This document shows positions 27,005 to 36,032 of a stretch of 64,000 nucleotides of DNA, in pieces. The translations under genes and the position numbers were made by a program. The stretch covers positions 1,849,501 through 1,913,500 of the forward strand of contig NZ_CALSBP010000002.1 of assembly GCF_943373825.1 (NCBI RefSeq), written 5' to 3'. The notes under the pieces were generated by a model. That model had not been told where the DNA came from. It ran no database searches and saw nothing but the letters and a program-made list of their open reading frames with translations. Numbering within the stretch: position 1 is the first letter of the stretch; every line of letters begins with the position of its first letter. Origin of the DNA: Aquimarina spinulae (GTDB taxonomy: Bacteria > Bacteroidota > Bacteroidia > Flavobacteriales > Flavobacteriaceae).

Positions 27005-27484
27005 ATGATTCAGAATCTTTGTATCCTTTTATTTATGTTTTCCTTTACCGGAAATCAGGTTACTACAAAAGAATACCATTATGAATACTATCCCAATGGT
27101 ATACTTAAAGCTGAAGGGTGGAAATTAGGAGAGTACAAAGTAGATTTTTGGCATTTTTATCATCCTAACGGAAAAGTATCAAAAGAAGGACATTTCAGAA
27201 ATAATAAAAAAAACGGATACTGGTATTTTTATTCAGAAAACAGTAAATTATTGAAAGAAGGGCATTTTGTAAACGATAAAGCTGAGAAATGGTGGATTAT
27301 TTACGATATTGCAGCCGAAATAACTCGAAAATATCAATATAAAAATAATAAAAGAGAAGGATACTGTCTATTGTATAAAAACAACAAACTTTTTAAAGCC
27401 GAACGATATATCAATGATAAGAAGACCGGTGAATGGACTGATATTTTTAGTTTTAAAAGAGACAATCCTAACGCTTCCTTATAA
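27005..27484 (+). CDS. MORN-like / YwqK-type repeat protein, exported
   Basis: A 159-aa protein with a signal-like N terminus (MIQNLCILLFMFSFTG) and about six tandem YYPNGKxxxEGxFxNxKKxGxW units (YHPNGKVSKEGHF, NGYWYFYSE, LLKEGHFVNDK). This is the YwqK/MORN-variant fold, which in characterised members acts as an antitoxin-like partner, but most are of unknown role. No toxin gene is beside it. Its stop codon touches the start of the glycosyltransferase at 27485 with no gap, so it belongs to that operon. Confidence 0.8.
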   Translation: MIQNLCILLFMFSFTGNQVTTKEYHYEYYPNGILKAEGWKLGEYKVDFWHFYHPNGKVSKEGHFRNNKKNGYWYFYSENSKLLKEGHFVNDKAEKWWIIYDIAAEITRKYQYKNNKREGYCLLYKNNKLFKAERYINDKKTGEWTDIFSFKRDNPNASL

Positions 27485-28177
27485 ATGCCTCCCATTATAA
27501 ACGTAATCATACCTGCTTTTAACGAAGAAGATTCCATAGCACATGTAATCAAAGAAATACCAGATATCGTTTCTGAAGTTATTGTGGTAAGTAATAGCTC
27601 TACAGATCAAACCGAAAATGTTGCAAAAAAAGCAGGAGCAACAGTGCTGCAAGAAAAGCAAAAAGGATATGGTTATGCATGTCTGAAAGGAATGGAATAT
27701 ATAGCATCAAAAGATATTAAACCAGATATCATCGTATTTTTAGATGGTGATTATAGTGACTATCCTGCAGAGCTTACTCAAATAGTTGCACCTATTATAG
27801 AGCAAAATATGGATTTAGTTATAGGATCTAGAGTCAAACATCTACGAGAAGCTGGTTCTATGACATCTCCTCAAATTTTCGGAAATTGGTTGGCTACAGG
27901 ATTAATGAAACTTTTTTTTGGTGCAAAATTTACAGATCTCGGACCTTTTAGAGCCATTAAGTATGATAAACTATTAGCCCTTGAGATGGTTGATAAAACC
28001 TATGGTTGGACAGTAGAAATGCAATTAAAAGTGTTAAAGAAACGTTATAATTATACCGAAGTCCCAGTGCATTACAAAAAGAGAATTGGCGTCTCAAAAG
28101 TTTCAGGAACCATAAAAGGTGCTATATTTGCAGGCGTTAAGATTTTAAGTTGGATTTTTAAATATAGCTTTACGTAA
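27485..28177 (+). CDS. GT2 glycosyltransferase, dolichyl-phosphate/undecaprenyl-phosphate type
   Basis: A 230-aa GT-A enzyme: IINVIIPAFNEEDSIAHVI, VIVVSNSSTDQT, IIVFLDGDYSDYP (DxD metal site) and GPFRAIKYDKL with YGWTVEMQLK. Family members move a hexose from a nucleotide sugar onto a polyprenyl phosphate or a glycan at the cytoplasmic membrane face. There are no transmembrane helices. It starts immediately after the MORN-like gene and overlaps the next gene by one base (TAATG). With the GT-C protein at 29649 this suggests a polyprenyl-phosphate sugar donor used across the membrane (inference). Confidence 0.88.
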   Translation: MPPIINVIIPAFNEEDSIAHVIKEIPDIVSEVIVVSNSSTDQTENVAKKAGATVLQEKQKGYGYACLKGMEYIASKDIKPDIIVFLDGDYSDYPAELTQIVAPIIEQNMDLVIGSRVKHLREAGSMTSPQIFGNWLATGLMKLFFGAKFTDLGPFRAIKYDKLLALEMVDKTYGWTVEMQLKVLKKRYNYTEVPVHYKKRIGVSKVSGTIKGAIFAGVKILSWIFKYSFT

Positions 28178-29649
28178 TGGATATTGCTATCATCATAACC
28201 TACACACTAGCCTTACTAATCATATTTATGTATAGTTTGGCACAGCTCAATCTGCTTTTCAACTATCTAAAGTCTCGAAAACAAGCTGATATTTCTCCAA
28301 CTTTTGATTTTTCTAAAAAAGAAGAAATTCCGCATATTACTGTTCAGCTACCAGTATTTAACGAGTTATATGTAATGGATCGTTTATTGGATAACATTGC
28401 CGAACTTGATTATCCTAAAGATAAATTAGAGATCCAGGTTCTGGACGATTCTACAGATGAGTCTGTTATTACTACTGCAAAACATATAGAAAAGTTACAA
28501 CAAACAGGCTTAGATATAAAACACATTTGTCGTGAAGATCGAACCGGATTTAAGGCCGGAGCCCTAAAAGAAGGACTTAAGATTGCCAAAGGTGAATTTA
28601 TAGCTATTTTTGATGCAGATTTTTTACCTGGTAAGAATTGGTTACTGCAAACTATCCCATATTTTAAAGATCAAAATATAGGTGTGGTACAAACCCGATG
28701 GGGGCATATTAATAGAGATTACTCGATGCTTACCAAAATTCAGGCATTTGCTTTGGATTTTCATTTTACTATGGAGCAGGTAGGTCGTAATTATAAAGAT
28801 CACTTCATTAATTTTAATGGTACAGCTGGTGTTTGGAGAAAAACCTGTATCGAAGATGCCGGAAACTGGCAGGGAGATACGTTAACCGAAGATCTCGACC
28901 TAAGTTATAGGGCGCAATTAAAAAAATGGAAGTTTAAATACCTCGAAGAAGTAGAGACTCCTGCAGAATTACCCGTGGTTATTAGTGCAGCCAGGTCACA
29001 ACAATTTAGATGGAATAAAGGTGCCGCAGAGAACTTCCAGAAGTTATATTGGAAAATGCTTAGGGATAAAACCGTTCCTTTTAAAACTAAATTTCATAGC
29101 TTTTTTCACTTATTAAACAGTAGCATGTTCTTATTAGTGTTATTGGTTGCCGTATTAAGCGTTCCGGTAATGTATATTAAGAATAGTAATCCATTATTTA
29201 GCTGGTATTTTAATGTTATTGCATTTTTTGCCTTAAGTACAGTCATATTTTTCTTTTGCTATTGGTTTACTTTTAAAAAGATTCATGGTAAAGGGTTCTG
29301 GAATTTTATGGAATACATAAAAATGTTCTTCACCTTTTTCTCTATCGCAATGGGCTTCTCTGTTCATAATTCTATGGCAGTTCTCGAAGGCCATTTTGGA
29401 AAAAAGAGCGAATTTATACGTACTCCAAAATTTAATATCAATACGCTAAAAGATTCCTGGAAAGGAAATAAGTATGTAAGCAAGAACATCTCTGGAAACA
29501 CCATTATAGAAGCATTACTCATGGGATATTTTGGTTTTGCTTTATACAGTGCTTTTAAGCTTCAGGATTTTGGGTTATTCTTGTTTCACATTATGTTATT
29601 TCTTGGATTTGGATTTGTATTCTTTAAATCTGTAACATCTAAATTTTAA
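28177..29649 (+). CDS. GT2 processive glycosyltransferase, cellulose-synthase-like
   Basis: A 490-aa protein with an N-terminal membrane helix, a GT2 domain and four or five C-terminal helices. The processive-synthase residues are all present: LDDSTD, FDADF, the TEDLDLSYR acid and QQFRW. Such enzymes make beta-glucan, beta-mannan or related chains while extruding them; substrate not predictable. The start overlaps the upstream stop by one base, and its stop overlaps the next start by one base, so translation is coupled along the operon. Confidence 0.9.
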   Translation: MDIAIIITYTLALLIIFMYSLAQLNLLFNYLKSRKQADISPTFDFSKKEEIPHITVQLPVFNELYVMDRLLDNIAELDYPKDKLEIQVLDDSTDESVITTAKHIEKLQQTGLDIKHICREDRTGFKAGALKEGLKIAKGEFIAIFDADFLPGKNWLLQTIPYFKDQNIGVVQTRWGHINRDYSMLTKIQAFALDFHFTMEQVGRNYKDHFINFNGTAGVWRKTCIEDAGNWQGDTLTEDLDLSYRAQLKKWKFKYLEEVETPAELPVVISAARSQQFRWNKGAAENFQKLYWKMLRDKTVPFKTKFHSFFHLLNSSMFLLVLLVAVLSVPVMYIKNSNPLFSWYFNVIAFFALSTVIFFFCYWFTFKKIHGKGFWNFMEYIKMFFTFFSIAMGFSVHNSMAVLEGHFGKKSEFIRTPKFNINTLKDSWKGNKYVSKNISGNTIIEALLMGYFGFALYSAFKLQDFGLFLFHIMLFLGFGFVFFKSVTSKF

Positions 29650-31046
29650 TGTTTCAGCAATGGAAATATAACCGATTTTCCATTCTCCTTATTGTAGCTG
29701 GTTTACTTTTTTACTGGAGTTTTTCTTATCAGTTAGAACGAACAGATTTTATTAAAATGATCAGTCTTTGGGCTGCCTTATTTTTTGTTTCTTATAAAAT
29801 TATTCAACTCAATCCTGGTAATTGGAAACTACTGGCCATTACAGCATTATTGTTTCGGATAGTTTTTTTGTTTGCTATACCTAATTTATCGCAGGATTTT
29901 TATCGATTTATATGGGATGGACGTATGCTTCTCGAAGGCTTTAATCCTTACTTATCCCTTCCCGAGGTATGGATAGCTCAAGGAGATGCCCCAATTGCGC
30001 AAGCACAAGAGTTGTATACTGGTATGGGCACACTTAACGGAAGTCATTATACCAATTATCCTCCCGTAAGTCAGTTTTGTTATTTTATTGCAGCTTTATT
30101 TGCCAGTAAAAGTATTTTGGGATCTGCAATGGTATTTAGGATACTTATCATCTTAGCAGATATCGGTACATTTTTCTTCGGAAGAAAATTATTACAATCA
30201 TTTAATCTTCCCGAAAAAAGAATCTTCTGGTATATTCTTAATCCTTTTATCATTATAGAGCTTACAGGCAACCTTCACTTTGAAGCTGTGATGGTATTTT
30301 TTATCATATGGTCATTATACCTTTTACATAAAGGCTATTGGTACTGGGCTGCTGTTGTTCTGGCACTTTCTGTTTCAGTTAAACTAGTTCCTCTATTATT
30401 TTTACCTCTATTTTTTCAGAAATTTATTCTTAATAAACATAAGAGTTTCAATACATCCAGTTTTACTATAGGATTACCAAAACTACTTGGTTTTTATAGT
30501 ATAGTTATTGGTACATGTCTTTTAATTTTTGCTCCTTTCTTATCAGGAGAATTCTTAGCCAATTTTAGTAAAACAATCACCCTTTGGTTTCAGACTTTCG
30601 AATTTAATGCCAGTATTTATTTTATTATTCGCTGGATTGGATTTCAGGTTGTAGGATGGAATATTATTGAAACTACCGGTAAAATTTTACCTCTGGTAGT
30701 CATAGTGATTCTTTTAGGGCTAACCTTCTTTAAAAACAACCGAAGCACTCCACAACTAATTACAGGCATGCTTTTAGGTATTTGCATCTACTATTTCTTA
30801 TCAACTACAGTACATCCCTGGTATATTGCTGTACCATTATCTCTTTGTGTATTTACAAATTACAAATTTCCTATCGTTTGGTCTTTTGTGGTTATTTTCA
30901 GTTATACCGCGTATCTTCATCCTGATTTCAAAGAAAACCTATGGATGGTAGGGCTAGAGTATCTTTTTGTTTTCACTATCTTTAGTAAAGAGATTATAAA
31001 GGCCTATCAAAACAGAATCCATAATACATTAGAAAACAACTTATAA
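29649..31046 (+). CDS. GT-C integral-membrane glycosyltransferase (mannosyltransferase-like)
   Basis: A 465-aa protein with about twelve hydrophobic segments. The first large periplasmic loop carries DFYRFIWDGRMLLEGFNPYL, the acidic motif typical of GT-C enzymes using a polyprenyl-phosphate sugar. YTNYPPVSQ and WYILNPFIIIELTGNLHFEAVMV are further family segments. The partner GT2 at 27485 could supply the lipid-linked sugar. The next gene follows after 13 bases. The final glycan and its carrier are unknown. Confidence 0.85.
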   Translation: MFQQWKYNRFSILLIVAGLLFYWSFSYQLERTDFIKMISLWAALFFVSYKIIQLNPGNWKLLAITALLFRIVFLFAIPNLSQDFYRFIWDGRMLLEGFNPYLSLPEVWIAQGDAPIAQAQELYTGMGTLNGSHYTNYPPVSQFCYFIAALFASKSILGSAMVFRILIILADIGTFFFGRKLLQSFNLPEKRIFWYILNPFIIIELTGNLHFEAVMVFFIIWSLYLLHKGYWYWAAVVLALSVSVKLVPLLFLPLFFQKFILNKHKSFNTSSFTIGLPKLLGFYSIVIGTCLLIFAPFLSGEFLANFSKTITLWFQTFEFNASIYFIIRWIGFQVVGWNIIETTGKILPLVVIVILLGLTFFKNNRSTPQLITGMLLGICIYYFLSTTVHPWYIAVPLSLCVFTNYKFPIVWSFVVIFSYTAYLHPDFKENLWMVGLEYLFVFTIFSKEIIKAYQNRIHNTLENNL

Positions 31047-31059
31047 AAGCATATCAATT

Positions 31060-31887
31060 TTGAAAATTAATTTCAGGAAAATAGGTCGTAGATTCGCAAG
31101 ATTTATAGTATTTATTGTTATTCTTATTCTTTCTGGATACTTGTTTTTATATCTAAGGCAGGAACGTTTTTTCTTTAACCCAAAAATTTTGGAGAAAGAC
31201 TACGTTTTTTCTTTTGATCAACCTTTTGAAGAGATCAATATCGATGTAGAAAAGGATGTTGCTCTTAACGCATTGCTTTTTAAAACAAATACGACCAGTA
31301 AAGGTCTTATTCTATATTTTCATGGTAATGCCGGGGCAATTCATGAATGGGGAACACGTGCTTCTTTATATACCGAAAACAAGTTTGACATTCTATTTGT
31401 TGATTACAGAGGCTACGGAAAAAGTGATAGTTTTTACGAAGAAGAATCAGAACTATATAACGATGCGCAAAAAGTCTATGATTATGCAAAGACACGATAT
31501 GACGAAAAAAACATTATTGTTTTAGGCTTTTCTCTGGGAACAGGGTTTGCTGCTTATACTGCAGCAAAAAACAACCCAAAACTTCTTATACTGGAAGCCC
31601 CGTACTATGCCTGGAATGATTTTATAGCAAGTATTGCTCCCGTACCAAAAATGCTTATCAATTATGAGATTCCTTCGTATAAATTCTTAAAAGAAGTAAC
31701 CTGTCCTATTCGAATTTTTCATGGCACTCATGATTTTCTAATTAAACCAGAAGAAAATTCTAAACGATTAGAAGCGTTATATCCAGATAAAATTAAACAT
31801 ACAATGATCAAGGGTGCTGGTCATAATGGTATCTATATCACAAAACAATACTATGATGAGCTCAAAAATCTGTTAGAGCGGTATTAA
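31060..31887 (+). CDS. Membrane-anchored alpha/beta hydrolase (BEM46/ABHD17-like)
   Basis: A 275-aa serine hydrolase with an N-terminal helix (FARFIVFIVILILSGYLFLYL). The core has LILYFHGNAGAIHEWG (oxyanion), DYRGYGKSD, the nucleophile elbow LGFSLGTGFAA, the acid in FHGTHDFLIKPE and the His in KGAGHNGIY. The start is TTG at 31060; no ATG is near, and TTG starts recur in this genome. It is the last gene of the glycosyltransferase operon. It could deacylate a glycan or lipid; this is inference. Confidence 0.87.
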   Translation: MKINFRKIGRRFARFIVFIVILILSGYLFLYLRQERFFFNPKILEKDYVFSFDQPFEEINIDVEKDVALNALLFKTNTTSKGLILYFHGNAGAIHEWGTRASLYTENKFDILFVDYRGYGKSDSFYEEESELYNDAQKVYDYAKTRYDEKNIIVLGFSLGTGFAAYTAAKNNPKLLILEAPYYAWNDFIASIAPVPKMLINYEIPSYKFLKEVTCPIRIFHGTHDFLIKPEENSKRLEALYPDKIKHTMIKGAGHNGIYITKQYYDELKNLLERY

Positions 31888-31927
31888 ATAAATTATATTT
31901 TATACTTTTAAGACGATCCCCTAACAA

Positions 31928-32362
31928 ATGAAGATGATTAACTTTAGTAAAAACTTACTCCTTCTTGCTCTTCTCATAATAAATTATAATGTGTTCTCTC
32001 AGAACACACAAATTGTTCTAAATTCTTTACAAGGAAAATGGTTAATGTGTAAAAGAGTCCAACCTAGAGCTTATTGTGGTCCTAACCTTAACAAAGAAAA
32101 ATGTGATTATCAAATCGAAATCAAAGAAGATGGATTTATTTTATATCAAAACAATAAAGAGGTCGATTATGGCGAATTTGAACTAGAACACCATTATGAT
32201 CACGTCTATATTGTCTATTTTTATTCCTTCTTAAGTGATGAAATTTTTGAACTATTAGATGATGACGTAACTTTACATTTCAAAGAAAACAACAAAGAAC
32301 ACTTTTTCGTTATGCCACATAAACATGATTATCAAAGAATGTGTTCATTAAAAAAGATATAA
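31928..32362 (+). CDS. Small secreted lipocalin-like protein
   Basis: A 144-aa protein with a signal peptide (LLLLALLIINYNVFSQ) and a small beta-barrel-like body starting LQGKWLMCKR, as in lipocalin-like proteins of Bacteroidota (usually LxGxW). Two cysteines occur near each other (AYCGPNLNKEKCDY) and one near the end. Function unknown. It is convergent with the pseudouridine synthase gene, with only eight bases between. Confidence 0.65.
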   Translation: MKMINFSKNLLLLALLIINYNVFSQNTQIVLNSLQGKWLMCKRVQPRAYCGPNLNKEKCDYQIEIKEDGFILYQNNKEVDYGEFELEHHYDHVYIVYFYSFLSDEIFELLDDDVTLHFKENNKEHFFVMPHKHDYQRMCSLKKI

Positions 32363-32370
32363 ACTACGCC

Positions 32371-33255
32371 TTACATCATCCTAAGATTAATTACTTCTTG
32401 TTCTGTAAGTATTCTCCAATGACCACGAGGTAAATCTTTTTTGGTTAATCCTGCAAAGATTACTCTATCTAATTTAACTACACTATAATTAAGGTGTTCA
32501 AAAAGCTTATGAATAATTCCATTTTTAGCAGATTGTAACTGAATCCCTATTTCGTTTTTAGAAGCACCTTCTATATAAGAGATTTCATCTACATTTATAA
32601 AACCTTCTTCCAATTTGATTCCATTCTCTATTCTCTGAAGATCTTCAAATTTTAGGTTACGTTCTAATTCTACATGAAATATCTTACGAATTCCACTTTT
32701 ATGATGTGTTAATTTCTTTTCTAAATCTACATCATTGGTAAAGAGTAATAATCCGGTTGTATTTCTTTCTAGTCTACCTACCGGTTTTAGTACAGATTTA
32801 GATGCATTTGCTACTAGATCCATTACCGTTTTAGTTTTCTCAGGACTAGTGCTCGTTACAAAACCTTTAGGTTTATTAAGGAGTACATACTCTTTTTTAT
32901 GAGGGGTAATGAGTCGTCCATCAAACTTAACCTCATCGGTAAGTTTTACTTTATATCCCATTTCGGTAATGGGCTTACCATTTACCCATACACTTCCTGT
33001 TTTAATATATAAATCGGCATCTCTTCTAGAGCAAACACCAGAATTAGCTACATATTTATTAAGTCTTATCTCATCAGAATCGGTGAGTTTTTTTGGTGCT
33101 GCATTACTAGCTTTTTTTGCTAATGCTTTACCTCTTACATAAGGTTTATTTCCATAATTAGATTTACCTTTATCATGTGCATTCGATTTACTCTTTCCTT
33201 TTCCTTCCTGTTTTCTGCTAGTTTTCCCTTTACCAGAATTATCTCCACGATTCAT
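32371..33255 (-). CDS. RsuA/RluB-family pseudouridine synthase, divergent at the active site
   Basis: A 294-aa protein: a basic Lys/Gly/Ser-rich N-terminal extension (about 1-60), an S4 RNA-binding domain (IRLNKYVANSGVCSRRDADLYI, about 64-110), then the catalytic domain. Three changes from the family stand out: GRLERNTTGLLLFTND has Glu where the family has the catalytic Asp (GRLD), the Gly after ND is missing, and KNGIIHKLFEH replaces the usual KNRIVRRIFEH. The end KLDRVIFAGLTKKDLPRGHWR is normal. It may be slow, altered or inactive; it could still bind rRNA through S4. Its promoter is at 33271. Confidence 0.88.
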   Translation of the reverse strand: MNRGDNSGKGKTSRKQEGKGKSKSNAHDKGKSNYGNKPYVRGKALAKKASNAAPKKLTDSDEIRLNKYVANSGVCSRRDADLYIKTGSVWVNGKPITEMGYKVKLTDEVKFDGRLITPHKKEYVLLNKPKGFVTSTSPEKTKTVMDLVANASKSVLKPVGRLERNTTGLLLFTNDVDLEKKLTHHKSGIRKIFHVELERNLKFEDLQRIENGIKLEEGFINVDEISYIEGASKNEIGIQLQSAKNGIIHKLFEHLNYSVVKLDRVIFAGLTKKDLPRGHWRILTEQEVINLRMM

Positions 33256-33270
33256 ATCTTAAATTTTGTG

Positions 33271-33300
33271 CAAAGATAATTGTTTAAAGCATAGGTACAA
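33271..33300 (-). promoter_or_regulatory. Promoter of the pseudouridine synthase-like gene
   Basis: On the minus strand, TTG and TATCTTTG (33271-33278) are 19 bases apart, a good Bacteroidota promoter, just 16 bases upstream of the start codon. Confidence 0.65.
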
Positions 33301-33306
33301 CAACTA

Positions 33307-34260
33307 TTATTCATCAAACCGAACTGTACTTTGGCGCTTTCTATTTATATGTAATTGGGTCACATCTGGTCTCGAATAGTGCCCAACAGGGTCAAAATTC
33401 TGGCGCTCTTGTAATACCCTGTTAAAATCTAAGGTTTCGATTAAGAGTCCTTCTTGATTTACTACAGGCTCTATTACCCATTCTCCATCGGGACCTGCAA
33501 TACATGAGCCTCCATTACCTAAAACATCAGGGGCTTTCTTTAAAATCTCATCCAAATACGGCGTAGTTTTAGGAAAATCTTCTGTTCGCATCAAACTAGA
33601 AACCGAAATCACATACGAGCGAGATTCTCTGGCAATAAAACGAGTAATATCTTTGGTGTTATAATCACTACCTGGCCATACCGCTATGTGCAAGTTTTCT
33701 CCTTGCCCATATAATGCTGCTCTGGGTAGGGGCATCCAATTTTCCCAACAGTTTAATCCTCCAACGGTAAATGCCTTTAATGGGTGTACCAGCAATCCAT
33801 TACCATCTCCCGGTGCCCAGGTTAGTCGTTCTTCGTATGTAGGTTGTAATTTACGGTGTACAGATCTAATCTCTCCCTTTTGATCAATATATACTAATGA
33901 TGCATATAAACTATGTCCTCCCCGATCCATCGGTCGTTCAATGATTCCTAAATATATTGCAATATTGTATTCGGCAGCAAGTTCACATATGGTATCTAAA
34001 TCTCCATTTTCGATAACAATCGAATTCTGAGCATAATGTGCATGAATCTCTTTTTGAATCTTACTGTCGAATTTTGCACCGTCTGTTAATGACACCCAAA
34101 ACGGATATCCTGGTAACAGCGACTCTCCAAAAACGATAAGCTCTGCTTTCTTAGAAGCTGCCTCAGTAATAGAATTTTCAATTTTTTTAATTGTAGCTGT
34201 TTTATCTAACCAAACCGGAGAGATTTGAGCCAATGCAACTGTTAGTAATTGATCTTTCAT
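33307..34260 (-). CDS. Nitrilase-family carbon-nitrogen hydrolase
   Basis: A 317-aa enzyme with the full nitrilase triad: E46 in VFGESLLPGYPFW, K137 in HRKLQPTYEERLTW and C171 in GGLNCWENWMP. NCWENWMP and LQPTYEERL are typical of true nitrilases (branch 1) more than amidases, so nitrile hydrolysis to acid and ammonia is the best guess. Members form spiral cytoplasmic oligomers. It stands alone, 52 bases upstream of the pseudouridine synthase on the same strand. Confidence 0.9.
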   Translation of the reverse strand: MKDQLLTVALAQISPVWLDKTATIKKIENSITEAASKKAELIVFGESLLPGYPFWVSLTDGAKFDSKIQKEIHAHYAQNSIVIENGDLDTICELAAEYNIAIYLGIIERPMDRGGHSLYASLVYIDQKGEIRSVHRKLQPTYEERLTWAPGDGNGLLVHPLKAFTVGGLNCWENWMPLPRAALYGQGENLHIAVWPGSDYNTKDITRFIARESRSYVISVSSLMRTEDFPKTTPYLDEILKKAPDVLGNGGSCIAGPDGEWVIEPVVNQEGLLIETLDFNRVLQERQNFDPVGHYSRPDVTQLHINRKRQSTVRFDE

Positions 34261-34710
34261 GAAAATGTATTAATAGTATATATTTATTCCTAATGATCAC
34301 TTGTTTTTAAGAGATTTTCAAAATATGATTAACAAATAGTTAACATATAAAAAATTGATTTGCAACACATTAAACATCATAAAAGTGATATGGTAAAACC
34401 TTAACTTAACCTTATGGTAACATTAAAATTCTATTAAAAACCTATAAATCGGCATTATTATGATACAAATATTAAGGATTTACTATTCTATAACCAATTT
34501 TATATCCATTCTTAAAAAGTAAACATATAAAAAGTATTTATTCTGCAAAGTTTAATTTACGTTAAAACATATGCCTTTTAACATAATCGTAATCATTGTA
34601 ATACATTCTAATAAAATAAAAAACAAAAATAATGGAGTATTCGACTCTACATTTGTCCTGTACAATTAAAACAAATAATAGTTCAAGCTCAAATCTTAAA
34701 ACACAAAAAA
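34261..34710. other. Gene-free 450-base gap
   Basis: Divergent start region between the nitrilase and a small secreted protein. It is very AT-rich. I see no ORF that is conserved, no long inverted repeat and no clean TAnnTTTG box. Confidence 0.5.
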
Positions 34711-35055
34711 ATGAAAAAGTTAACAATTTTATTCGCAGTATTCGTATTAGGGTCAACGCAAATTTTTGCTTCAAATAACCCTGCTAATTCAGAACAACAA
34801 TTAAGAAACCAAATAGCAACTCTTCTAGAAAACCCAGGGTTTAAAGTAGACAAACAACAACTTAAGGCTAATATCGAATTTACTTTAAATGGTGAAGGAG
34901 AGATCGTAGTTTTAACCGTAGATTCGGAAGATCTAAATGTAAAAAGTTTTGTAAAATCAAGATTGAACTACAAAAAAGTAGATTCAAAAATATCAAACAT
35001 AGGAAACAAAGTATTTAAGATTTCTTTAAAAATCTTAAAGTCAGAAAGAGTATAA
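34711..35055 (+). CDS. Small secreted protein of unknown function
   Basis: A 114-aa protein with signal peptide MKKLTILFAVFVLGSTQIFA and a mature part of about 95 residues: a helix-rich start (SEQQLRNQIATLLENPGF) then IEFTLNGEGEIVVLTVDSEDLNVKSFVKSRLNYKKV, suggesting a small alpha/beta domain. The pattern of a strand, then a long helix, then VFKISLKIL resembles TonB C-terminal-like domains common in Flavobacteriaceae, but I cannot confirm this. It ends at a good terminator, 24 bases on. Confidence 0.75.
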   Translation: MKKLTILFAVFVLGSTQIFASNNPANSEQQLRNQIATLLENPGFKVDKQQLKANIEFTLNGEGEIVVLTVDSEDLNVKSFVKSRLNYKKVDSKISNIGNKVFKISLKILKSERV

Positions 35056-35079
35056 ACTTTCTGTCTATACATGATTAAG

Positions 35080-35114
35080 AAAGCAGTTGTATGTATTTAC
35101 AGCTGCTTTTTTTT
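35080..35114 (+). terminator. Terminator after the small secreted protein gene
   Basis: AAAGCAGTTGTA pairs with TACAGCTGCTTT (one G-U) and is followed by eight T residues. It overlaps the 3' end of the convergent UbiA gene by two bases. Confidence 0.88.
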
Positions 35115-36021
35115 ACCAAAGAATTCTATCCAAGATCATATGCACATCAATTAGAATAATACTAAATGTTCCTGCAACAATAATAAGTTTTAAAATATTG
35201 TGTAGCCAAACATAGTGTGTTCTTCCCTTTGATCTCCATAAGCCAAGTAAAAATGCAAAAAGGAGTATAATACATGCATAAAAATACAGGTACATAAATC
35301 CTATCTCATATCGAGTGAGCAGTAAATAAATAGGAACGCAAGAAGCCAAAACCAAAACACTTACTATTCTTTTTGAGACTAATTCACCATACACAATAGG
35401 TATCGTTTTATAGTTCTGAGCAAGGTCTCCTCTTAAATTTCCTAAATCTTTAATCATTTCTCTCATGATCAACATCAAAAACAAAAACGTTGCATGAACA
35501 AAAATAACTTCGTCAAAGTTTTTATAATAAATGAATACAGCAAAAAATGGAGTTATTGCCAATAGAGAAGCGATAATATTTCCAATAACAGGAAATTTCT
35601 TTAGTTTATGAGAATAGAACCATATCCCGAAAATATATAAAGAGAAAAAAATAACTGCTCTAAAAGAAACATAACTGGCACATACCACAGAGAGAAAATT
35701 AAGGACAAAATATCCCGTGAGTTTTGTACGTTGACTCACTAATCGATCCAGCATGGTCTTTTGCGGCCTATTGATTAAATCTTTTTCTTTATCATAAAAA
35801 TTATTAATGATATACCCTCCTGCAATCACACCGGCAGAAGCCAATACAATAACAAATAGATTTGGATCCAGAATAACATGTCGTAATCTAATCTGAGGTG
35901 CTAAAATAAATATTGAGGTAAGATATTGCGCAAATACAATAATCAAGATATTATACCCTCTAACTACAGAAAATAAACTCAATAACTTGAGAAAAATGAG
36001 TTTATTTTTTCTGGTAAGCAT
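35113..36021 (-). CDS. UbiA-family prenyltransferase
   Basis: A 302-aa membrane protein with about nine helices. The first Asp-rich motif is NNFYDKEKDLINRPQKT and the second is DLGNLRGDLAQNYKTIPIVYG, the prenyl-diphosphate sites of UbiA enzymes. It resembles geranylgeranylglycerol-phosphate or menaquinone-type transferases; the acceptor cannot be read from sequence. It lies 11 bases after the mevalonate-kinase-like gene on the same strand, so isoprenoid synthesis and use are linked. Confidence 0.88.
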   Translation of the reverse strand: MLTRKNKLIFLKLLSLFSVVRGYNILIIVFAQYLTSIFILAPQIRLRHVILDPNLFVIVLASAGVIAGGYIINNFYDKEKDLINRPQKTMLDRLVSQRTKLTGYFVLNFLSVVCASYVSFRAVIFFSLYIFGIWFYSHKLKKFPVIGNIIASLLAITPFFAVFIYYKNFDEVIFVHATFLFLMLIMREMIKDLGNLRGDLAQNYKTIPIVYGELVSKRIVSVLVLASCVPIYLLLTRYEIGFMYLYFYACIILLFAFLLGLWRSKGRTHYVWLHNILKLIIVAGTFSIILIDVHMILDRILW

Positions 36022-36032
36022 AACAATGCTTA

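Noticed and set aside
27005-27484. A toxin-antitoxin system based on the YwqK-like protein
   Set aside because: The YwqK name implies an antitoxin, but no toxin-like gene is next to it and the gene is fused into a glycosyltransferase operon. The protein also has an export signal.
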